Shown here in pieces: positions 27,526 through 36,634 of a DNA stretch of 64,000 nucleotides. Each line of letters opens with the position of its first letter. Positions within the stretch are counted from its first letter, which is position 1. Origin of the DNA: Paraburkholderia caballeronis (lineage in GTDB: Bacteria > Pseudomonadota > Gammaproteobacteria > Burkholderiales > Burkholderiaceae). The position numbers were made by a program, and so were the translations under genes. Under the pieces are notes generated by a model. It made no database searches. It was given only the letters and a program-made list of their open reading frames with translations, and was not told the origin of the DNA. The stretch lies in the NCBI RefSeq assembly GCF_900104845.1, contig NZ_FNSR01000002.1, positions 1,240,001 to 1,304,000 on the forward strand. The letters are read 5' to 3'.

Positions 27526-28773
27526 ATGGGCAAGGCACTGGATGGCGTGCGCATTCTCGATTTCACGCACGTACAGTCCGGCCCGACCTGCACGCAACTG
27601 CTTGCATGGTTCGGCGCCGACGTGATCAAGATCGAGCGCGCGGGCGCGGGCGATATCACGCGTGAACAGCTACGCGACATTCCCGACGCGGACAGCCTGT
27701 ATTTCACGATGCTGAACAGCAACAAGCGTTCGGTCACGATCGACACGAAGAATCCGTTCGGCAAGCGGGTGCTCGAACGGCTGATCCGCGAGTCCGATGT
27801 GCTGGTCGAGAATTTCGCGCCCGGCGCGCTGGACCGGATGGGCTTCACGTGGGAGCACATCCAGTCGCTGAACCCGCGGATGATCGTCGCGTCGGTGAAG
27901 GGTTTCGGCCCGGGGCCGTACCAGGACTGCAAGGTGTACGAGAACGTCGCGCAGTGCGTCGGCGGCGCGGCGTCGACGACCGGGTTCCACGACGGTCCGC
28001 CGGTCGTCAGCGGCGCGCAGATCGGCGACAGCGGCACCGGGCTGCATCTCGCGCTCGGCATCGTCACCGCGCTGTACCAGCGCGTGCAGACGGGCCGCGG
28101 CCAGAAGGTGCTGGCCGCGATGCAGGACGGCGTGCTGAACCTGTGCCGCGTGAAGCTGCGCGACCAGCAGCGGCTCGAACGCACCGGCGTCATGAAGGAG
28201 TACCCGCAATATCCGAACGACGGTTTCGGCGAGGCGGTGCCGCGCGCCGGCAACGCGTCGGGCGGCGGCCAGCCGGGCTGGATCCTGAAGTGCAAGGGCT
28301 GGGAGACCGACCCGAACGCTTATATCTACTTCATCGCGCAGGCGCCGGTGTGGGACCGGATCTGCAAGCTGATCGGCCGCGAGGAGTGGATCGACGATCC
28401 GCGCTACGCGACGCCGGGCGCGCGGCTGCCGCATCTGAAGGAAATCTTCGCCGAGATCGAGCACTGGACGATGCAGCGGACCAAGTTCGACGCGATGGCC
28501 GTGCTGAACCGCTACGACATTCCGTGCGGCCCGATCCTGTCGATGAAGGAGATCGCGACCGACGAGTCTTTGCGCGCGAGCGGCACGATCGTCGAGGTCG
28601 ATCATCCGGTGCGCGGCAAGTATCTGACCGTCGGCAATCCGATCAAGCTGTCCGACAGCCCGACCGACGTCACGCGCTCGCCGCTGCTCGGCGAACACAC
28701 GGACGAGGTGATGGCCGAGTTCGGCTACTCCGCCGACGAGATCCGCATGCTGAAGGAGGCCGGCGCGATCTGA
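27526..28773 (+). CDS. frc: Formyl-CoA:oxalate CoA-transferase
   Basis: 415-residue class III CoA-transferase, close to the 416-428 of known Frc proteins. It moves CoA from formyl-CoA to oxalate, giving oxalyl-CoA and formate in the cytoplasm. Visible: [20 protein letters not shown] at the N-terminus, Asp168 in [12 protein letters not shown] (the residue acylated during catalysis), and the [17 protein letters not shown] segment typical of Frc rather than other family members. Start ATG 27526 behind AAGGAGACA. The partner decarboxylase Oxc is not in this window. Preceded by a putative GntR operator and the gntR gene. Confidence 0.94.
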   Translation: MGKALDGVRILDFTHVQSGPTCTQLLAWFGADVIKIERAGAGDITREQLRDIPDADSLYFTMLNSNKRSVTIDTKNPFGKRVLERLIRESDVLVENFAPGALDRMGFTWEHIQSLNPRMIVASVKGFGPGPYQDCKVYENVAQCVGGAASTTGFHDGPPVVSGAQIGDSGTGLHLALGIVTALYQRVQTGRGQKVLAAMQDGVLNLCRVKLRDQQRLERTGVMKEYPQYPNDGFGEAVPRAGNASGGGQPGWILKCKGWETDPNAYIYFIAQAPVWDRICKLIGREEWIDDPRYATPGARLPHLKEIFAEIEHWTMQRTKFDAMAVLNRYDIPCGPILSMKEIATDESLRASGTIVEVDHPVRGKYLTVGNPIKLSDSPTDVTRSPLLGEHTDEVMAEFGYSADEIRMLKEAGAI

Positions 28774-28867
28774 GGAACGCGGCGCCGGCCGCGTTGCCCG
28801 CGGCGGCGCCTGTTGCGAACGACGAAGATGCGGGATCGCGCGGTTCACGGTTCCGATGGAGCGAAGC

Positions 28868-29680
28868 ATGACTACCTGGATGCGCCTGATGTCGAACGAT
28901 GGCCGTATCGTGTTCGGCCGCGTCGAAAACAGTTATCTGCACGAGTACGAAAGCCTGCATGCGCCGGTGCCGACCGGCGCGGTGCTGTCGTTGCGCACGC
29001 TGACGCCGGTTGCGCCGTGCGCGCCCGGCAAGGTCGTCGCACTGTGGAACAACTTCCACGCGCTCGCCGCGAAGCTCGAAAAGCCGGTGCCCGAGCATCC
29101 GCTTTTTCTGCTGAAGCCGGCCGAATCGGTGATCGGCTCGCAGCAGCCGATTCGCCGTCCTGCCCACTATGCGGGAAAGATCGTGTTCGAAGGAGAACTG
29201 GGCATCGTGATCGGCAAGCGTTGCAGCAACGCGAGTCTCGACGAAGCCGAGGCCGCGATCTTCGGCTACACGATCGTCAACGACGTCACGGCCGCAGGAC
29301 TGCTGAACGAGAATCCGCACTTCCCGCAATGGTGCCGCGCAAAAGGTTTCGATACGTTCTGTTGCATCGGCCCGGCGATCGTGTCGGGCTTCGACTGGCG
29401 CAGCGCGCGCGTGGTGACGAAGCTCGACGGCGTCGAGCGGCAGAACTATCCGCTCGACGACATGGTGTTCACGCCCGCGCAGCAGGTCAGCCTGATCTCG
29501 CGGGACATGACGCTCGAACCGGGCGACGTGATCGCGTGCGGCACGTCGCTTGGCGTCGGCTCGATCGGAGACGGCGCAACGGTCGAGGTGTCGATCGACG
29601 GGATCGGCGCGCTGGTCAACACGCTGGCCGTGTCGAGCGGCGAAGCCGAAGCGGCGGCGGCCGTCGAAGGCGCGGCCTGA
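28868..29680 (+). CDS. Fumarylacetoacetate-hydrolase-family protein
   Basis: 270 residues. FAH-fold enzymes cleave or isomerise beta-diketo and oxo-acids using a divalent metal; some decarboxylate oxaloacetate. The acidic metal-site stretch is recognisable as FEGELGIVIGKR followed by FGYTIVNDVTA, then GDVIACGTSLGVGS near the C-terminus. Start ATG 28868 is preceded by GGAGCGAAGC. It follows frc by 94 bases in the same direction, so it may be in the frc transcript; a link to oxalate chemistry is inferred from position only. Confidence 0.82.
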   Translation: MTTWMRLMSNDGRIVFGRVENSYLHEYESLHAPVPTGAVLSLRTLTPVAPCAPGKVVALWNNFHALAAKLEKPVPEHPLFLLKPAESVIGSQQPIRRPAHYAGKIVFEGELGIVIGKRCSNASLDEAEAAIFGYTIVNDVTAAGLLNENPHFPQWCRAKGFDTFCCIGPAIVSGFDWRSARVVTKLDGVERQNYPLDDMVFTPAQQVSLISRDMTLEPGDVIACGTSLGVGSIGDGATVEVSIDGIGALVNTLAVSSGEAEAAAAVEGAA

Positions 29681-29724
29681 GCCCGCCGCGCGGCGACGAG
29701 ACGACGACACGGCGAGGAGGAGAC

Positions 29725-30726
29725 ATGCCGGAGCTGCTGGCGGGCGACATCGGATGGCTGGGCGGCGCGCTGCTGTTCGCGTGGCTGCTCGGCGCGCTTG
29801 CGCAACTGGCGACAGCCGTTGCGCCGCGTGCGCCGCGCGACGTTCGCGGGCCGAAGCCGCGCTGCGGTCATCGCCGGGACGCAGCGCGACGGCAGGCGGT
29901 TCGCACGCGCGTGACGTGCGTCGCGATGCTGCTCGCCGCGCCGCTGATTCTCTCGGAGGCGGGGGCTTCGCATTTCGCGCACGCGGCGGCCTCGACCGGC
30001 GCGGGTGCGTTATGCGGCGCGTGGCTCGCACGCCGGCCTCGTCCGGCGCGCGTTCATGGGCTTCCCGTTTCGATCACCGGTTGCGTCGCCGGTAGTGCGG
30101 TGCTGGCCGGCGGCCTCGCGGTTCAGCTTTCCTTTCCGCCAGCCGACGTCCTCGAACGCGGCGCACTCTATCTGGCGGTGTCGTTCGGCGCATTCGTGCT
30201 CGCGGCGGCGGCGAGCGTCCGGTTCGTCGGGATCGACCGCGACCGCCGCCACGGCGCATATCGCCGGGCGACGCGCGCGACATTCGACGATCGCATCACG
30301 TACGGCCTCGCACTGACGCTCGGCGTGGCGCTCGCATACGGTTTCGTGACGGCGGAAGCGTCCCCGCAATTCCGGTTCGCCGCGTTGATCGCGGCAGCCG
30401 GACTCGCGGCGGCGGTCGGCGTCCGGTGGATCGCGGGACCGCACGTCGGCGCCGCGCTGCGTTCGCTGCCGGCTGCCGGCTTGCGCATCGGCACTCCGCG
30501 AACGGACGGCGTTTCGTGGGTTCGCCCGGGTCTCGCGGGTATTCCGGAGGAACTGCTGGTGGCCGCGTGCGGCGGCGAAACGTTCGACGCCGCGTGCCTG
30601 CTGCCCGTCGCGGCGCACGGTCCCGGCCGATTCGACGCGCATCACGCAGGGGCGCCGGCTTTGCCGCGCCGTCGCAGGAACCGTTACGGCGGCACGGCGC
30701 GGCACGACGGCGGGAGGGCGCGTTGA
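29725..30726 (+). CDS. Unrecognised multi-span membrane protein
   Basis: 333 residues from ATG 29725, which has an ideal GAGGAGGAG before it; 44 bases after the FAH-family gene. About six or seven hydrophobic segments alternate with Arg-rich loops (for example GGALLFAWLLGALAQLATAV, VTCVAMLLAAPLIL, VSFGAFVLAAAASVRFV, ITYGLALTLGVALAYGF). The last ~90 residues are soluble and end in a very basic tail. I recognise no family. Position suggests co-transcription with frc and the FAH gene. Confidence 0.6.
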   Translation: MPELLAGDIGWLGGALLFAWLLGALAQLATAVAPRAPRDVRGPKPRCGHRRDAARRQAVRTRVTCVAMLLAAPLILSEAGASHFAHAAASTGAGALCGAWLARRPRPARVHGLPVSITGCVAGSAVLAGGLAVQLSFPPADVLERGALYLAVSFGAFVLAAAASVRFVGIDRDRRHGAYRRATRATFDDRITYGLALTLGVALAYGFVTAEASPQFRFAALIAAAGLAAAVGVRWIAGPHVGAALRSLPAAGLRIGTPRTDGVSWVRPGLAGIPEELLVAACGGETFDAACLLPVAAHGPGRFDAHHAGAPALPRRRRNRYGGTARHDGGRAR

Positions 30727-30928
30727 CCGCCCGGACGATGACGCTCGCAAACCAAGAAGCCGCATCGCAGCGCGCTGCCCGCACGCCGTGGCAGCTGGCG
30801 CAGGTGTTCGCGCGGGCGCGGAGCAATGAGGACGAGTCGCCGGCGACGTCGCCCCGAACCGCTTTCGCGGCGGGCGTCGGCACGCTGGATTCACAATGGC
30901 TAAAGCATCACAGCGGATGCATAGGCAC

Positions 30929-31873
30929 TTATTTATGGAAGCTCGATTCCGTCACGCGCGTGATGTGCTGGATGAGCGGCGCGCCTTCTTCCATCAGGAA
31001 CCGCTTGAACGCGAGCGCGACCGGCGGCAGGCGCTTGTTCTTCCGGTGCACGACGTACCAGTTCAGCATCACCGGAAAGCCTTCGACGTCGAGCACGGTC
31101 AGGTGTCCGACCTGCCGTTCGAGGCTGATCGTATGCGCGGACAGGAACGCGATTCCCATCCCCGCGATCACGGCCTGCTTGATCGTTTCCGTGCTCTTGA
31201 TCTCCATTGCGATCTTCAGGTTCGTGAGCCGGCCCGCGAAGCCTTCCTCCATCGAATTCCACGTGTCCGAGCCGCGTTCGCGGACGATGAACGCCTCGTT
31301 CGCCAGCGCGCTGAGCTTGATGTTCCGCTTGTGTGCGAACGGGTGCGTGGGCGCCGCGACGATCACGTACGGATGCGGCGCGAACGGCTCGTTGACCGCG
31401 TCGGTCGAGTGCGGCGGCCGCACCATCACCGCGAGATCGGTCTGGTTCGTCGCCAGCTGGTGCAGCAGTTCCTCGCGGTTATGAACGGACAGATTCAGCG
31501 TAACGCCCGCGTAGCGGCGCGTGAACTCCGCGAGCAGCCGCGGAAAGAAGTAATCGCCCGCGCTGATGACCGCGACGTTCAGCTTGCCGCCGGACACGCC
31601 CTTCAACTGGCTCATCGCCTCGTCGGCTTCGTGGAACTGCTGGATGATCGCGCGGCTGTAATGAAGCATCTCGGTGCCGGCCGGCGTCAGGTAGATCTTC
31701 TTGCCGAGCTGCTCGAAGAGCGGCAGCCCCGCGTGTTCTTCGAGCTGGCGAACCTGGGTGGAGACGGCCGGCTGGGTCAGATGCAGTTCTTCCGCGGCGC
31801 GGGAAAAACTGAGATGGCGCGCCACGGTTTCGAAAACCTTCAACTGGCGCAGCGTCGCGTTTCTCATTGTCAT
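30929..31873 (-). CDS. LysR-family regulator (CbbR-like)
   Basis: 314 residues from ATG 31873. N-terminal HTH LRQLKVFETVARHLSFSRAA and LTQPAVSTQVRQLEE, then an effector domain resembling CbbR-type regulators (ISAGDYFFPRLLAEF, AVIAGMGIAFLSAH). It is divergent from the second OxlT-type gene at 32236, so that transporter is its likely target, separately from the GntR circuit. Inducer unknown. Confidence 0.88.
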   Translation of the reverse strand: MTMRNATLRQLKVFETVARHLSFSRAAEELHLTQPAVSTQVRQLEEHAGLPLFEQLGKKIYLTPAGTEMLHYSRAIIQQFHEADEAMSQLKGVSGGKLNVAVISAGDYFFPRLLAEFTRRYAGVTLNLSVHNREELLHQLATNQTDLAVMVRPPHSTDAVNEPFAPHPYVIVAAPTHPFAHKRNIKLSALANEAFIVRERGSDTWNSMEEGFAGRLTNLKIAMEIKSTETIKQAVIAGMGIAFLSAHTISLERQVGHLTVLDVEGFPVMLNWYVVHRKNKRLPPVALAFKRFLMEEGAPLIQHITRVTESSFHK

Positions 31874-31916
31874 GGCCGATCCATAAAGGAACGTGAATCG
31901 ACATAATAACAAACTT

Positions 31917-31931
31917 TAATTATGAGTAATT
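31917..31931. promoter_or_regulatory. Possible LysR box between lysR and oxlT-2
   Basis: AATTA-TGAG-TAATT is an inverted repeat containing the T-N11-A signature of LysR sites. It lies 44 bases upstream of the lysR start and in front of the divergent oxlT-2. The 362-base gap 31874-32235 is A/T-rich and shows no gene. Weak evidence: short arms in A/T-rich DNA. Confidence 0.35.
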
Positions 31932-32235
31932 GAGCAATGACCCTAGCATGAGTTGAAAGGAGTCCGAATGCAATGCGATCGTTCGGGTTAACGCCTAGGA
32001 AAAAGCCCTTAAAACAGCGGATAAAAAGCTGATCGGGTCAGCGGGACAACGGAGGTAGAAGAAAAAACGCAGTAAGTGGGATGAATGCTGGATCGGGAAT
32101 TTCAATGCGGATTTTCGATATGGCAGACGAATAAAAAAATACGCAGGAAAAGGTGGAAATTAAAACCATAAGTCGGAGTCTATGCAGACCGGCAATCACG
32201 CTGGCTGCGATGAATGGATAGCGGAGACAAGTGAC

Positions 32236-33576
32236 ATGAATGCAATCAGTCAGCGGAGCGACAACGGCCCGTTCTGGACGAGTCGCTGGTGGCAACTGGT
32301 CATCGGCATGCTGTGCATGGCGCTGGTGGCGAACCTGCAGTACGCATGGACCCTGTTCGTCGCGCCGATGAACGCGCGGCACCAGTGGGGCGAAGCGTCG
32401 ATCCAGCTAGCGTTTTCGATCTTCATCCTGACCGAGACGTGGCTCGTGCCGCTCGAAGGCTGGCTCGTGGACCGCTTCGGTCCGCGTCCCGTCGTGGCCG
32501 TCGGCGCGATCTGCGCGGGCCTGTCCTGGGTGATGAACTCGTACCTGACGACGCTGCCGATGCTGTACGTGTCGGCGGTGATCGCGGGCATCGGCGCGGC
32601 CGGCGTTTACGGCACCTGCGTCGGCAACGCGCTCAAGTGGTTTCCGGACCGGCGCGGCCTCGCGGCCGGTCTGACCGCGGCCGGCTTCGGCGCGGGCGCG
32701 GCCGTCACGGTGATTCCGATCGCGAACATGATCACGCGCTCCGGTTACGAGCATGCGTTCTTCGTGTTCGGCATCATCCAGGGCATCGCGATCTTCGTGC
32801 TCGCGTTCCTGCTGGTCAAGCCGTCGCCGCGCATGAAGGTCGCGCCGGGCCGCCGCCTGATGACGCGCATCGACTACACGCCGGGCCAGATGGTCAAGCA
32901 GCCGGTGTTCTGGGTGATGTATGTCGCGTTCGTCGCGGTCGCCGCCGGCGGCCTGATGGCGACCGCGCAGATCGGGCCGATCGCGAAGGACTGGGGCCTC
33001 GCGCGGATTCCGATGAGCGTGTTCGGCCTGACGACCCTGCCGCTGCTCACGCTGACGCTGTCGATCGACAACATCTGCAACGGCTTCACGCGTCCGCTGT
33101 GCGGCTTCGTGTCGGACAAGATCGGCCGCGAGAACGCGATGTTCATCATCTTCGTCGGCGAGGGCGTCGCGCTGCTCGGCATGATGCACTTCGGCACGAA
33201 TCCGTATGCGTTCATGTTCTTCGCCGCGCTGATCTTCCTGTTCTGGGGCGAGATCTTCTCGATCTTCCCGGCGATCTGCGCGGACACGTTCGGCAGCAAG
33301 TACGCCGCGTCGAACGCGGGCACGCTGTACACCGCGAAGGGGACCGCGTCGCTGCTGGTGCCGATCGCGTCGGTGCTCGCGACGACCGGCGGCTGGAGCG
33401 CGGTGTTCATCGCGGCGGCCGTCATCACCATCGCGGCCGGCGTGTCGGCGAAGTTCATCCTCGCGCCGATGCGTCAACGCCTGATCGAATCGGCCGATTC
33501 GCCGATCGCGTCAACGGCGGCGGCCGCGACCATCGGCACGAGCGCGTCGTCCCGACTGTCGCAGACCGGCGAGTGA
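32236..33576 (+). CDS. Oxalate/formate antiporter, MFS (OxlT-type), paralogue 2
   Basis: 446 residues, 12 predicted spans, clearly paralogous to the 17677-18993 carrier (same YGTCVGNALKWFPDRRGLAAG, GFTRPLCGFVSDKIGREN and ASNAGTLYTAKGTASLLVP). Start ATG 32236 with GGAGA upstream, chosen over the in-frame ATG at 32182. No copy of the GntR operator precedes it; instead it faces a divergent LysR gene and is followed 30 bases later by another LysR gene. The pair may differ in affinity, direction or substrate (oxalate against a related dicarboxylate). Confidence 0.87.
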   Translation: MNAISQRSDNGPFWTSRWWQLVIGMLCMALVANLQYAWTLFVAPMNARHQWGEASIQLAFSIFILTETWLVPLEGWLVDRFGPRPVVAVGAICAGLSWVMNSYLTTLPMLYVSAVIAGIGAAGVYGTCVGNALKWFPDRRGLAAGLTAAGFGAGAAVTVIPIANMITRSGYEHAFFVFGIIQGIAIFVLAFLLVKPSPRMKVAPGRRLMTRIDYTPGQMVKQPVFWVMYVAFVAVAAGGLMATAQIGPIAKDWGLARIPMSVFGLTTLPLLTLTLSIDNICNGFTRPLCGFVSDKIGRENAMFIIFVGEGVALLGMMHFGTNPYAFMFFAALIFLFWGEIFSIFPAICADTFGSKYAASNAGTLYTAKGTASLLVPIASVLATTGGWSAVFIAAAVITIAAGVSAKFILAPMRQRLIESADSPIASTAAAATIGTSASSRLSQTGE

Positions 33577-33606
33577 CGCGGCGCACATGACCAGCGGAGC
33601 CGGCGT

Positions 33607-34626
33607 ATGACGATGAACGTGTCGCTCCAGCAACTGAAGGTGTTCGTCGCGGTCGCGCGGGCGCGCAGCTTCACGCGCGCCGCGCGCGAATTCGGGCTCA
33701 CGCAGTCGGCGGTCAGCCGCTGCGTGCGCGAACTCGAAGAGGCCGTCGATCTGAAGCTGTTCGACCGCACGACGCGCCAGGTCGAACTGACGCTCGCGGG
33801 CAGCGGCTTCGAGCGGCGCATCGGCCGCCTGCTCGACGAGATCGACATGGCGCTGCACGAAGGGCGCGACGCGCATCAGGCGCATACCGGCGTGGTTGTC
33901 GTCGCGAGCAATCCGGTGCTGTCGTCGGGTTGGGTGCCGGCCGCGCTTGCGCGCTGCGCGGCCGCGTTTCCTTCGCTGACGATGCAGCTTCAGGATCTTC
34001 CGCAGGCGGCGGTGCTGCAGGCGGTCGAGCAGGGCGAGGTGGACTTCGGGATCGTCGCGGAGACCGTGCCGTTTGCCTGCGGGAACCTCGACGTGCAGCC
34101 GCTCGCGGCGACCCCGCTGTGCGCGGTGCTGCCCGCGCAGCATCCGCTCGCGCAACGCGGCGGACTCGCGTGGAGCGATCTCGCGGACGTGCCGCTCGTC
34201 ACGCTGAATCGCGACGCGGGTTGCCGCAACGCGGTGATGCGCGCGCTCGCGATGCATCGGCCCGACGGCCGGCCGCTACAGGAATTCGCGCACGTGGCGG
34301 GCGTCATGCGGATGGCGGAACTCGGGCTCGGCGTCGGCATCCTGCCGGTCTGCGCCGGCGACGCGCCGCAGACGCCGTGGTGCCACTGGCCCGCGCCGGA
34401 GGCGCCGCTGGTCGCGCGCGTGATCCAGCCGGCGGTGATGGTGACGACGATGCTGGTGCGGCGGCGCTACCGTTCGCTGCGGCCGTGCGCGCAGGCCGCG
34501 TGGACGCAGTTCGTCGCGGACGGCGCGCGCGCGCCGGTTGCTTCGGACCCGGCGTTGCACGCGGGAGACGACGATCTTCAGGATCGCGAAGCCTGCGGCG
34601 CGCAGCCGGAGGCGCGGACGGCGTAG
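33607..34626 (+). CDS. LysR-family transcriptional regulator
   Basis: 339 residues. HTH with LQQLKVFVAVARARSFTRAA and LTQSAVSRCVRELEE; effector domain with GVGILPVCAGDAP. The C-terminus is longer than usual by ~35 polar residues. It is 30 bases downstream of oxlT-2 in the same direction, so probably in one transcript with it. Second LysR gene bracketing that transporter; its own target is not evident. Confidence 0.87.
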   Translation: MTMNVSLQQLKVFVAVARARSFTRAAREFGLTQSAVSRCVRELEEAVDLKLFDRTTRQVELTLAGSGFERRIGRLLDEIDMALHEGRDAHQAHTGVVVVASNPVLSSGWVPAALARCAAAFPSLTMQLQDLPQAAVLQAVEQGEVDFGIVAETVPFACGNLDVQPLAATPLCAVLPAQHPLAQRGGLAWSDLADVPLVTLNRDAGCRNAVMRALAMHRPDGRPLQEFAHVAGVMRMAELGLGVGILPVCAGDAPQTPWCHWPAPEAPLVARVIQPAVMVTTMLVRRRYRSLRPCAQAAWTQFVADGARAPVASDPALHAGDDDLQDREACGAQPEARTA

Positions 34627-34700
34627 CGAGCGGCTGGCGGATGAAATGTCCGCCGTCGCCGGTCAACGTAGTGATCCGACGATCCACGTCAGCCCATAAA

Positions 34701-34735
34701 ACGAAAGCGGACCGCTCCAGACGGTCCGCTTTCGT
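34701..34735. terminator. Strong bidirectional terminator
   Basis: Perfect 14-base stem (34701-34714 with 34722-34735, GCGGACCG / CGGTCCGC core) and a 7-base loop. T-runs occur on both sides: GTTTTTG on the plus strand and TTTAT on the minus strand. It separates the convergent LysR and ketopantoate-reductase genes. Confidence 0.9.
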
Positions 34736-34793
34736 TTTTGTCCGGCGAAGTCCACCGAGGGATGGCCGCGCGAGCCGCCATCCTTTTCCGCGT

Positions 34794-35771
34794 TTACGCT
34801 GCCTGCAACATGATCCGTTCACGCTGCTTGACCAGCGCGAGCACGACGTCGATCGTCGGCGTGGGTTCGCCGACGAGGCGGCCCATCTCCTGCACGACCG
34901 TCAGCAGCGGATCGATCTCCAGCGGCCGCTTGTGCTCCAGATCGACCAGCGTCGACGTCTTGTGCGCGCCGACCGCGCCCGCGCCGTCGATGCGCCGCTC
35001 CACGTCGACGCGGAAATGCACGCCGAACTGCTCGGCGATCTGCTTTGCTTCCAGCATCATCGTGCGCGCGACCGAGCGCGTGGCCGGGTCGCCGGTGATT
35101 ACGTCGAGCGTCGCGTGCGTGAGCGCGCTGATCGGGTTGAAGCACAGGTTGCCCCACAGCTTCAGCCAGATTTCGTTGCGGATGTCGTCGCGGATCGGCG
35201 CGTCGAAGCCGGCCGCCTGCATCGCGTCGTGCAGTTGCTGGATGCGCGGCGTGCGTTCGCCGGACGGCTCGCCGAGCGGAAACTTCTTGCCGTACACATG
35301 CCGGATGACGCCCGGCTCGACGATGTCCGCGGCCGGATACAGCACGCAGCCGATCGCGCGTTCCGGTCCGAGACGGGTCCATTGCGAGCCGTCCGGATCG
35401 ATGCTTTCGAGCCGCGTGCCGGCGAACCTGCCGCCGTGCTGGTGGAAGTACCAGTAAGGAATGCCATTGGTGCCGGTGACGATCGCGGTGTGCTTGCCGA
35501 GCAGCGGCTGCATCGAGTCGATCACGCCGGCCACCGAATGCGCCTTCAGCGTGACGATCACGACGTCCTGCACGCCGAGTTCGCGCGGGTCCGATGTGCA
35601 GCGCACGTTGGCCGTGTATTCCTCGCCGTCCATCAACAGACGCGGCCCGCGTTCGCGCATCGCGGCGAGATGCGGCCCGCGCGCGACGAAGCTCACGTCC
35701 GCGCCCGCCCGTGCGAGCTGGATGCCCATCATCGCGCCGATCGCGCCGGCTCCGAAAATGCAGATCTTCAT
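34794..35771 (-). CDS. Ketopantoate reductase family (2-dehydropantoate 2-reductase)
   Basis: 325 residues. N-terminal NADPH fold ICIFGAGAIGAMMGIQLA; conserved Lys in VIVTLKAHSVAGV; the helical C-domain has EIWLKLWGNLCFNPISALT and TSTLVDLEHKRPLEID, the family's substrate region. The classical role is NADPH reduction of ketopantoate in pantothenate synthesis. Genomes of this group often carry several paralogues, and this one stands alone, so it could act on another 2-oxo acid. Hence no symbol is given. Confidence 0.86.
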   Translation of the reverse strand: MKICIFGAGAIGAMMGIQLARAGADVSFVARGPHLAAMRERGPRLLMDGEEYTANVRCTSDPRELGVQDVVIVTLKAHSVAGVIDSMQPLLGKHTAIVTGTNGIPYWYFHQHGGRFAGTRLESIDPDGSQWTRLGPERAIGCVLYPAADIVEPGVIRHVYGKKFPLGEPSGERTPRIQQLHDAMQAAGFDAPIRDDIRNEIWLKLWGNLCFNPISALTHATLDVITGDPATRSVARTMMLEAKQIAEQFGVHFRVDVERRIDGAGAVGAHKTSTLVDLEHKRPLEIDPLLTVVQEMGRLVGEPTPTIDVVLALVKQRERIMLQAA

Positions 35772-35946
35772 GGTGAAACCCCAATGACGTTGGAAACCGC
35801 GTGCCGGCCGCGCGGCGAACGGCCAAAACGCGGCCGCTCGCCGGTCAGGCGGGCGATGATTCCAGCATAGGGGGCGTCGTCGATTAACGACAGTTAAAGT
35901 TTATCGAAAGGAGCATTAACGATCGCTTATGAAACGGCGTGCACGA

Positions 35947-36567
35947 TCACACGCGGCGCACGAGCAGAAAGCCCGCGCCGATCAGTCCGAGGAACGCGCC
36001 GCAGCAGCGGTTGAACCAGCGGCGCACCGCGGTCTGCGTGAGCCAGCGGCCGAGGAACGCGCCGGCGAGCGAGTACAGCGCGATCGCGACCCCTTCGAGC
36101 GCGAGGAAACTTGCGCCGAGCACCGCGAACTGCGCGGCCATCGGCTTCGCGACGTCGACGAACTGCGGCAGGAACGCGGTGAACACGAGGATCGCCTTCG
36201 GGTTGCCGGCCGCGACGAGGCACTCGCGCCACGCGATCCGCGCGAATGATGCGTCGCCGTCGAGCGCGATGCCGGCCGGCGCGGCGTCGCTGCGCCATAA
36301 CTGGATCGCGAGCCACACCAGATACGCTGCGCCTGCCAGCTTGATCGCGAAGAACACCGCTTCCGACGCGCGCAGCACGACCGCGAGACCGGTGGCCGCG
36401 AGCGCGATCATCGCGGCGAACGATACGAGCCGTCCCGCGCCGCCGACGAACGCGCGCATGAAGCCATAACGCGCGGCCACGTTGATCGACAGCAGGTTGT
36501 TCGGCCCCGGCGCCATGTTGAGCGCGAAGCACGCGGGCAGGAAAAAGAGCCAGGCGGTGACGGACAT
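35947..36567 (-). CDS. LysE/RhtB-family amino-acid exporter
   Basis: 206 residues, the usual length, with about six hydrophobic segments. Family marks are FALNMAPGPNNLLSI at the first span and ECLVAAGNPKAILVFTAFLP in the middle, which carries the conserved NPK. Inner-membrane exporter of amino acids or derivatives; the substrate cannot be read from sequence. The start ATG is 36567. Leftward, 67 bases after gltS. Confidence 0.9.
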   Translation of the reverse strand: MSVTAWLFFLPACFALNMAPGPNNLLSINVAARYGFMRAFVGGAGRLVSFAAMIALAATGLAVVLRASEAVFFAIKLAGAAYLVWLAIQLWRSDAAPAGIALDGDASFARIAWRECLVAAGNPKAILVFTAFLPQFVDVAKPMAAQFAVLGASFLALEGVAIALYSLAGAFLGRWLTQTAVRRWFNRCCGAFLGLIGAGFLLVRRV

Positions 36568-36634
36568 GAGGTTCGACGCGGAGGGCGGGACGCGCGCGGC
36601 GTGGACGCTGCGATTCTAGCCAAACGCCGTCGCG

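Noticed and set aside
28813..29724. An open frame running into the membrane-protein gene from 28813.
   Set aside because: This part is out of phase with the FAH-family gene, which has good motifs and its own start; the strong ribosome-binding site at 29714-29722 marks the true start at 29725.
31913..32235. A fourth GntR-type operator before oxlT-2.
   Set aside because: No TGATATATCA core occurs in this gap; only a weak LysR-type inverted repeat was found.
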